A stretch of 64,000 bases of DNA from Adiantum capillus-veneris (Eukaryota; Streptophyta; Polypodiopsida; Polypodiales; Pteridaceae): positions 146,997,885 to 147,061,884 of the forward strand of contig CM043958.1 of assembly GCA_014529385.2 (NCBI GenBank). Direction: 5' to 3'. Shown piece after piece: positions 56,199 through 64,000 of this stretch. Position numbers and translations under genes: made by a program. Every line of letters starts with the position of its first letter. Position 1 is the stretch's first letter. The notes below the pieces were generated by a model that searched no databases, had not been told where the DNA came from, and saw only the letters and a program-made list of their open reading frames with translations.

Positions 56199-59100
56199 TG
56201 TTGACTGGGATGATTGTGGGCCCCCGAACGGCTTTGAACGTGATCGGTGGCTCAAGGAAAAACTCCCTTGTCCTTGCACCAAGTGCAAAAGGACAATCCC
56301 TTGCTTGAGGCGCATTGCATTGGAGCACGTGGAGAATGAAGGATTTTGGCATTCTTGAAAAAGCACTCGGAGAGATGAGAGTGCCACTCACCCCTCGCTT
56401 GAGGAGGTGCCCCATTGATCTGTGTTTGATGGTGGTGCACTGGTACGCAAGGCCGAACGACAGAGACAAGAGCTATTGGACAAATTGGGTGCACCACATG
56501 GTGATCCTCCCACTAGCTCTACTTCAACATATCCTCTGGTGTCTCAGTTGCCCTTTGAAGTAGAGGATGAGCACATGTTCGACATGTGTGATGAGTTATT
56601 GGCTCATGAACGTGACATGTGTGATGAGGATTTCCAGCCATGCACTCAACGGGTAGCAGCAGTGGAGGATAGATTGCTGGTGAGTGCCCGAACACCTCTT
56701 AACGACAGTGCACAATACTCGGTGCTCCGGGAATCGTTGGAAGTCTTCAACTTGCAAGAACAATTTGGTTGGAGCAATGCAAGTATCGATGCACTCCTTG
56801 GGTAAGTTTCAAATATGGCTTTTTATACATATCTCTCGCTTTATAGTGCATCGTTGCAATTGTATTAATTCGCCTGTTTGTTGTAGTTTGATGGGAAAAA
56901 TGTTGACAAAAGATCACCACATGCCTCCAAATCATCGACGAGCTAGATCGTATGTCATTGCACTTGGAATGGAGTATGAGCACATGCATGCGTGCGTCAA
57001 TGATTGCATGCTATACCTCAATGAGCACGCACATGCTACCTCATGTCCCGTGTGCGAGGAAGCACAATACAAGACTAGAGTGAGCGGGGTGCACCTACCC
57101 TGCAAGGTATTGAGACATTTTTCATCAATCCCTCACATTCAACACATATTTAAAAGTAGATCTACCATGGAGCTTCTTGCGTGGCACTCCAGCTAATACG
57201 TGTCCCTGCCGATTCACCTGCATGGAGGCACATCAAAACTCAATGGCCAGAGTTTGGGTTGGAGCCTCGACACTTGAGGCTTAGATTAGCAAGTGATGGT
57301 TTCAACCCCGTTGGCACTAAGTATACTTCATGGAGCACTTGTCCTATGGTGATCGCCAACTACAATATTTTACCAGGGGAGACAACCAAGAAGGGCAATA
57401 TACTTCTTTCCTTGCTTGTGCTAGGGAAGTACAAAGTGTCAAATATTCATGTCTATCTCGAGCCCCTCATCGAGGTGTTGGAGGAGTTATGGAGAGGCAT
57501 TCTTGTTGTAGATATCTCACTTGCAAAGGGGGGAGAGAATCCATTGTGAGGGGAATCCTTATTTGAACTGTGCACGTCTATCCTGGGCTTGGAGAGATTT
57601 TTGGTATCTCCTTTCTCCTTCTCTCTCTATTCTCTCTCCCTTTAGTTCTCTCTCTCTCTCTAACGATATGATATGTATGCAGGGTTTTACACATCGGGTC
57701 ACAGTGATGTCCTAATTGCGGGCAATCATTGGTGACGGAGAGGCCCGATGTCTTGCGCAAGGTAATCTATCCCAAGGTCATAGCAAGCACAAGGCCTCAA
57801 CAACCATCATTTCTTACCCCAAGGTCATAGCAAGCACAAGGCCTCAACAAATGGGAAGATGCCTCTAAAGCTCACGATGGCAAATTGGGCAACCATTTGG
57901 GAAGAGCACTACAAAAACAATTCGGCTCCGTGTCCTCCACCAAAAGGTATATCAAGGTATTCCATATTTTTAAGGCTTCCATATTGGAAGGACTTTAAAA
58001 TAAAACACCTCTTGGATCCATGCACACATATTAAAGAATGTAGCCTGAACCCTTTGGGACCACATTTTTGGCAAGTAGGACTCATTGGGTGTGAGGGAGG
58101 ATTTGAGGGTCTTGAAACATCTTCACGTCTCTACTACTCCACACCGTGCCCCCAATGGGAAGGTTGTGCTTCCTAAAGCGCCATGGATGTTAGCCAAAGA
58201 AGAATTAGACAAAGTAAAGGGTACCATTGCGTCTATTTGCACACCAGCAAGATACATGAGGTAGCTAAAAGGATCTTTCACAAAAGCAAAGAAGGGTGGA
58301 AGCGTTCAATTGCATGGGTTGAAGTCCCATGATTGGCACAAGATGCTTCAGGTAATGTCCCTCTCCCTATTTTATCTATAGTTTGTGTGTATGACTTTCT
58401 CTCAATTTCCCTTCCCCAAATTTACATTGAATTCATTATGTTGGTGAGTATGTGTATATGTTGAGAAAGAAAGTCAGGGATGCTATTGTCAAACTTGGAG
58501 AACTAGTAAGGTACACCACAAGACTCCACTCAACTACACTTTTTTTTATGTACATAATAACCTCAACTAGAACTTAGTGTATCCTTGTGTGTTTTCTTGC
58601 AGATTTGTGAGCTCCAAGGAAATTGAAATAGATGCTATCCCTACTACTCAAACACTTGCAATAGAAATTGTGTGTGCCATTGAGGATGCATTTCGTTGAT
58701 CGGTCCTCTTAGTCAAATCCACCTATTGGTTCACGTGGTGAAGGAGATCGCTATATGTGAGTTGTGAACGCACGATGGATGTTCTTCTTAGAGAGGTTTT
58801 TAAAGACTCTAAAAGATTTTTTGCGGCTACGATCTCAACCAAAGGCATGTATGGCCGAAGGGTGGATCATGTAAGAGGCATTTGTTTACATCTCAGAGTA
58901 TTTGGCACAAGTTGATCCTTCAATGCCTTGCATGTGGTCAGAGGAGGAAGATGCAAGGATGACTTCACACTTGCCAAGTGGAAAGGGAAAACTATTTAAT
59001 ATGGATATGAATCTATCTCGAGTGGTCAATAACTTTTGTATTCTCAATGCAAACGTTATGACCAAGTGGTAGGACTTGTGGACAATGGCAAAGGCAAGGC

Positions 59101-60150
59101 GTTTGCAAGAGAGAGAAGCATGGAAACAAGTATCTGGAGGAAGGAGGGCACCCCCAGTGCCTAGACACCTTGCATGTTTCTCAGGTCTCATTAGTGTGGA
59201 GTGGATTTATGAGAGAATGACCGAATTAAAAGCGTGTAGAGAAGACATCACCGACAAAGAATGGAAGTAGGCACGAGGATGCGTACCAAAGGTAGAGTAC
59301 TCATATACATAAACCATATTGTAAAGTTTTTTCTTTATTTTATCTTTGTAATTGATAAAATATTTTTTCCTATTTTGTAGTGCCTTTCCTTTAGCTCTAT
59401 GTGGTCAAAGGGTCGTCACTTTCATACGCGCCACATTGACGAGCGTAGAACCACCATGGACTATGGCATCATGGGCAAATTTGACATAGATGGTGATGAA
59501 GCCAGGTACTGTGGAACTATTGAAAGGATACTAAAGGATAATTTTATAACCTTTCATACCTTAATCTTCAAGTGCAAGTGGTTTGCAAATGTGTCTAGAT
59601 GACATGAGAATGGCCTCTACATGGTGTATTTCTAGCGTGCATCACAACGGGAGGTATGACAGTTTAGTTTTGCCACGCAATTGTGAGCAGGTGAGTGACT
59701 ACCTTTTTTATTCTTATTTTCTTGTAGCATTAATTATACCAATGTTACTCACTTTGAGCTTCTCTTCTATAGGTCATCTATATCCGAGCAATCCACCAAC
59801 CAAAACTTTGGTTTGTAATTCTCGTAACACCTGGGGGAGAAACCCTTTTTTCAACTAATGAAGTGGAGACCACCATCTTCGACCCTCTTCCACCACCTAC
59901 TTTGGATGAGGGGGAGACAGAGGAGATGGAGGTCAATGAATCAAGTCCGCTAGCGGCCGCAAGTCTCAACAAGGATTATTGTCATGATGATGAAGATGAT
60001 GAGATGGAGGATGATGAATTTGAAGAGATGAAGCAAATGCATCCACAAACAACAATTCCGTTTCTCTCTTTACTGTTTTAGGAGCCATGGGCTTAGAATT
60101 GGATGATGCTTCTTGTAGGGATCTTTTGGAAGATGATTCATAAACATTTT
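56199..60150 (+). pseudogene. CACTA/En-Spm-type transposase (TNPD-like), decayed
   Basis: Blocks in the family order: DRWLKEKLPCPCTKCKR (from 56247); MPPNHRRARSYVIALGMEYE then HACVNDCMLYL and CPVC (56922-57055); a block with LPCKVLRHFSSIPHIQHIF; WPEFGLEPRHLRLRLASDGF then YNILPG (57240-57380); RLPYWKDFKIKHLLD (about 57975-58020); KSHDWHKMLQ (58320-58350); and ARWMFFLERFLKTL then SEYLAQVD (58765-58915). A DUF4216-like block, HFHTRHIDERRTTMDYG then FKCKWF, is at 59399-59590, and YIRAIHQPKLWFVILVTPGG at 59770-59840. The Asp/Glu-rich end is at about 59880-60080. Introns are likely in between (for example before 56199 and 56886). Stops and frame changes occur at 56358, 57541 and 58263, among others. 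It would act as the DNA-cutting transposase if intact. Confidence 0.82.
57767..57850 (+). repeat. Tandem duplication inside the CACTA pseudogene
   Basis: CCCAAGGTCATAGCAAGCAC followed by AAGGCCTCAACAA occurs twice at a period of about 52 bp. It adds sequence not seen in the family and is one of the inactivating changes. Confidence 0.8.
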
Positions 60151-60419
60151 GCATACTTTAAGTTATGAAATTTTTTGGTCGTGTAATCCATTCATCTCTC
60201 TCCCCCCCCTCTTCCTCTCTCTAATTTTGTGAAACATGTCAAATTATGTTAATCTTGCAAGTGATAGGGTGATTAGTTTAGCTGTAACCAAGTGTATCCT
60301 AAATAGCTAATTATTGTTTCATGTTTTCATATCTCTTTTTTTTTTAAATTTAAAAATTTCATATAATGGTCTTTAATTTTTATTAAGAGGAGGGAAACAC
60401 CAAAATTTGAACCGGGGGA

Positions 60420-60545
60420 CGGGGGGGGGGGGGGGATAAACGCTAAATCTTGCCACGGGAATAAACACGATAATAGTAGTGGCAATAATGAAGGTAAATA
60501 CCGCAGTACTAATTGCAAAAATACTCGTGGTAATAATTGAAATAC
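60420..60545 (-). repeat. Poly-G run and inverted TATTATCGTGG-type motif array
   Basis: A G run at about 60420-60434 is followed by CACGATAATAGTAGTGGC, AGGTAAATACCGCAG and ACTCGTGGTAATAATTG, inverted relatives of the array at 55796. They may mark the right end of the CACTA-like element. I could not find clear CACTA...TAGTG ends. 60546-60913 shows no supported gene. Confidence 0.45.
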
Positions 60546-60913
60546 AAATCCCTCCCTCCCCCCCTCCTTCCAGACCTCCTCTCTCTTCCTTCTCCAGCTG
60601 ATTTTGGACCTTCTCTCTACAAAACACGATAAAAGACCGTAGTAAACAATTAGAGATTTTCATAGTGTCCAAAAGACATGGAAAATAGGATTCTTCGAGA
60701 ATGGTCTCTTTTTGGGAGGGAAGGTCTTCAAGAGCCAAGCACTACTCATCGCAACACAACTCGTGAGATTCTATTACTTCAAACATATTTGGAAGCCAAG
60801 GACTTGTTTACAGAGATAATACAAGAAAGTCTTAGCAGCAAGCTAACCCATGTAACATTTTTTCGGGAGCTTCATTGTAAAAACACTTATTCTTTTGATA
60901 AATTGGGAATATT

Positions 60914-61738
60914 GTAACTCCTATTTGACGAGTGGATATTGTAATCTATGAGCCAGAGCTATAAGCTTCTATATTGTATCATTTAATCCTTGGTTAGAGC
61001 TCCCAGACGATTAGTTTTTGACTTAAGAAACCTTGTCTAAGATATAAAAGCCAACTTTGTAAAGTTTTTATTAAGTTTTTGGATAATGAAATACATAGCG
61101 TGAGCTTATGACACTCTCCTCTCTCCTTCTCGTGCTTCTATTTCCCTTATCGATTGTCACATTGCAGTGCCATCTGTTGCGTAGCAACAACAAGTAAGAG
61201 CTCTACGCATTGATGTAAACATATCATGATAAATTATAGCATTTGACATCCTTGACCCGCAGCCTAATTTCATCATAAGTAGAAATTTAAGCTGAGAATT
61301 CACAAAGTAAGTATAGGCGGGGTATTGGGGAATCATTGCTAAGCATTTAGATGCATTCGAGGTCAGAAACGACTATGTCAAAATCTCACCGTTAATAATT
61401 GCATTTTTGCCACTCATTTAAAGTGAGATTTTAGACAATTAGCATGTGTTCCTAGGTCTTATATACTTGTCCTAGAAGTTTCATAGCATCCGAATGTCGT
61501 TTGATGCTGTAACAATCATGGTTTGCTTGCTGATTAGCGACTAGCTTTTGATGACTTAAGTGATTTGAGTGTAGCTTGAGTTAGATGCAAGCTGTCTGTT
61601 GTTTTCCAAGAAATTGACACCCTCTTGTAGCCTCCATGCACTAGTCAAGTAAGCTTTGTCCCATGGATTGACAATTATGTTCATGGTTCTCGCTATGTCT
61701 ACAATAAGATAAGAGTGATGTTGGGAAACCAATCAACA
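60914..61738 (+). repeat. Probable 5' LTR of a second tRNA-Asp-primed element
   Basis: The right end is set by the primer-binding site at 61741. The left end is proposed at TGTAACTCC (60914) because it starts with TG, and a TATA-like GATATAAAAG follows at 61041-61050. The 3' LTR lies outside the window, so the left boundary is uncertain. Confidence 0.4.
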
Positions 61739-61740
61739 TT

Positions 61741-61758
61741 TGGAGCCGCTGCAGAGGA
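61741..61758 (+). promoter_or_regulatory. Primer-binding site, tRNA-Asp type
   Basis: TGGAGCCGCTGCAGAGGA matches the Tat/Athila type TGGCGCCGTTGCCGGGGA at 14 of 18 positions and follows AACA after 2 nt. Confidence 0.6.
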
Positions 61759-62299
61759 CGAGTAGGCCTAAAGTAGGGAAAACAAGAGCCTCTAGTGTAA
61801 GTTTCCTTTAACTTTCTCTAAGATCATCTAGAGTTAAACTTTCTCTTTAAATCGCATAGCTTAAGAGTATCGTCTTTTGCTGTGTAGAGGTAGCTTGGGA
61901 GTAGATTGTACCTAAGTACCTTGTAGGATTAGGTTGGGATTTTGAGAATGATTGATGGACAAGATTAGTCTTAAGATCAATGCTCAGGAAACCATAAAAA
62001 CAAGAAAACAAGTGTTTGTGGACACCTTCCACAACCCAATTGCAGCAAAACGTAGGAGTAGGGTAAGTAGAATCCATGGTGGGATCTCAAATCATTGCTC
62101 ACTCCAAAAGAATCATTTATGAGTTGTTTATGTGAAGTTACAGAATTTCAAGTCTACGGCTTGAAACATCATCAAGAGACTATCAACCATTGAATCCGGC
62201 TGGAGATTATGCTCATAAAAGTTGTATGAATTAGTGGGTAAGCATAAGGATGCATTTGAGATAAATTTTCAAGAGTTTGCAAAAACTCAGATTAGTTAC

Positions 62300-62970
62300 A
62301 TTTTCTTGAAAATTTAGGCCAAATTAAGCTTTCACTTGACTCAGAGGCTTAATTTGTTAAAAGTAAAAAATCGCGATTATTTACATTTGGATCAAATTGA
62401 CCAAGAGTGATACCAGAGACTCTATGCATCATTACAAACATCTTTTGTGAAGGCTCATAGAGTTTGGATCACAAAGCAGACCAAAAACTTGGGAAAAACT
62501 AAAGTCTGTACTGTTTGTCACGAGAAATTGTGTCTAACTTGGATAGTTTGCTTCAAATTGTGTGAAACTTGGCTCAAAGGCTTATCTTGAAGTGGTTTAT
62601 CAGTGTGTAGCATCAAATGTCCAGAAAGATGTCAAAATTTGCCAAATGTAAATAATCACGATTGTTTACATTTGCCCCAAATCAAAGTGTTTTTGGTCAA
62701 ATAGCAATACCACAGGCTTGGGCATGTTGTATTGAACACTTACATCAAATTTGGTAAAATTTGGGTCACAAAAGTGAGACTTAAGTCAGATTCTTGAAAA
62801 TTGAGTCTACGGACACTAAACAATTAATAACTTGGACAAATCTTGTTCAAACTCGGTGAAACTTGTCCAGACACTACCCACAAGGTGTCTATATGGCAAA
62901 ACAAGCCTAAAAAGTGTAAAATTTGAGAAAAGTAAATAATCACATTTATTTACTTTTGAGCCCCAGAGAC
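62300..62970 (+). repeat. Three diverged ~285-bp leader repeats, each with a palindrome
   Basis: Palindromes of the type GTAAATAATCACGATTGTTTAC are centred at about 62378, 62663 and 62946, so the period is close to 285 bp. Flanking phrases such as GTGAAACTTGGCTCAAAGGC and CAAATTTGGTAAAATTTGGG recur in altered form. No protein frame; 61759-63358 is leader. Confidence 0.65.
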
Positions 62971-63358
62971 AAGATTTTGAACTTTTGAGCTTGTACAGTG
63001 TTAGAGCAACATAATACAAGGTCACTGGTCAAGTTTGGACTCCATCAGATCCAAATTAGTACATGATAACTCAGTTTCTAGGTTGCAGATTAGTCCTTTT
63101 GCTCTTTACAAGGGTAGAATCCGGAAATCTCATTTGCTAACTCACTTAGCTTAGATTGAACTGATATACACATCACACTAGTTAGTAAAAATTGTACATT
63201 GTTTGAGAGAAAACAACTAACTTGGTTAAAACTGACAAAGGAACTAGGTTGCAGGCAAAGAATTGGGATCTTGACAAGAGCAGAATTCAAGTCAGGTGAA
63301 AAAATGGATAACAATACAACCTGCAGGTAAGTACTCTATCCAGGGCTTAACAAGTTAT

Positions 63359-64000
63359 ATGAACTCTAGATCTGGTCGTACACTAACAAATCAAGGCATA
63401 CTTAGAGAGACCGCTAATAGGGTATCCACCGAAGAGAGTGTGAATCAAGGTGATCAAGTGGGCACTATCTTTGAAGAAATCCCAGACACTTATTCCGACT
63501 CAACATGTATAATGTCTTCCTAATTGACTCAATCATGAACCGGAACAACAATGCGATATAAGCACATACTCACCTTTTATAAGACTAATGTCCATGTAGC
63601 TCAGGTTTACCTGGATCCTAATGAAGAGTATGCCATTCGCATTGATGACCATGACATAGAGTTTGAAGAGAAAATAAGGACAAACAAACAAGGAAAAATG
63701 TATATAGATAAAAACGGGACTTAGTATGTAAAAGCTGAAAATCTTGATGTGATAGACAAATGGGGGCTAGAAGTGAATACAATAATTTTGGATATGGCAG
63801 CAAAAGAAGGTCCACCAACTTTAGAATTTGAGGGATATGAGCAAGTTGATCTGAAGCCTTTGAAATGGCTTAGCACTGATAATCCTAGGATTGAAGAATG
63901 TCAAGGATATTTTATGGACCTCTCATGCCGAACTAGGGCATTTAACACCCATGAAGATCATCTAAATCTTCAAGATCAAGGACAAGGGTCCAACAGATCT
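63359..64000 (+). pseudogene. Tat-like gag start, runs off the window
   Basis: ATG at 63359 opens MNSRSGRTLTNQGILRETA, like the RSG-type start of the Tat-like gag at 15945. It stops at 63521. Another frame continues with VYLDPNEEYAIRIDDHD, has a TAG at 63722-63724, then ENLDVIDKWGLEVNTIILD and LKPLKWLSTDNPRIEECQGY to the window edge. The identity of the second part is uncertain. Confidence 0.5.

Noticed and set aside
57908-57920. CACTACAAAAAC as a CACTA terminal repeat
   Set aside because: It lies inside the transposase coding blocks with no inverted partner found.

Overview
This is a repeat-dense stretch of a land-plant nuclear genome. The evidence is plant-type short T-rich GT-AG introns, plant-style Ty3/gypsy elements primed by tRNA-iMet and tRNA-Asp, L1-like LINEs with a zf-RVT-like tail, a CACTA-type transposase, and long (GA)n/(CT)n tracts. 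I see no host housekeeping gene, no tRNA or rRNA gene and no CRISPR array. I cannot name the species; the repeat load suggests a large genome such as a fern or gymnosperm (inference).

Layout. 1-1340 holds microsatellites only. 1350-3600 is a decayed LINE. 3600-11165 is an old minus-strand solo LTR split by a younger, internally deleted gypsy element of the same family (3977-10045, TTAA flanks). 12285-14486 and 51086-52145 are the two halves of one LINE, split by a 36.6-kb insertion. That insertion (14487-51080, 5-bp duplication ATGCA) is a Tat/Athila-like LTR element with gag and protease but no reverse transcriptase. It carries two nested insertions. The first is a 9.8-kb TIR DNA transposon (17204-26993). 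The second is a 17.8-kb minus-strand chromodomain gypsy element arranged LTR-internal-LTR-internal-LTR (30231-48022, duplication GTCCA). 52150-60550 holds a decayed CACTA-like transposase and associated fragments around a microsatellite cluster. From about 60914 to the window end another tRNA-Asp-primed LTR element begins.

The notable system is the 9.8-kb DNA transposon. Between 27-bp inverted repeats (26/27 matching, TA on both sides) it encodes four spliced genes: (1) a 390-aa protein with a BAH-like N-terminal region; (2) a 595-aa protein that starts with a histone H3-like domain (tail beginning ARTKKTTRK, then a histone fold colinear with H3 without gaps) and ends in a Ulp1/C48-type SUMO-protease-like domain; (3) an acidic protein of unknown function, broken by a 23-bp duplication and a stop; (4) a 794-aa DDE-like transposase of a superfamily I cannot place. 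Genes 2 and 3 diverge from a 1.1-kb intergenic region full of short repeats, and genes 3 and 4 converge 6 bp apart. A mobile element that appears to carry its own H3 variant fused to a de-SUMOylase-like protease, plus a possible chromatin reader, suggests that it acts on host chromatin. That functional reading is inference; gene structures, splice phases and motifs are read from the sequence.
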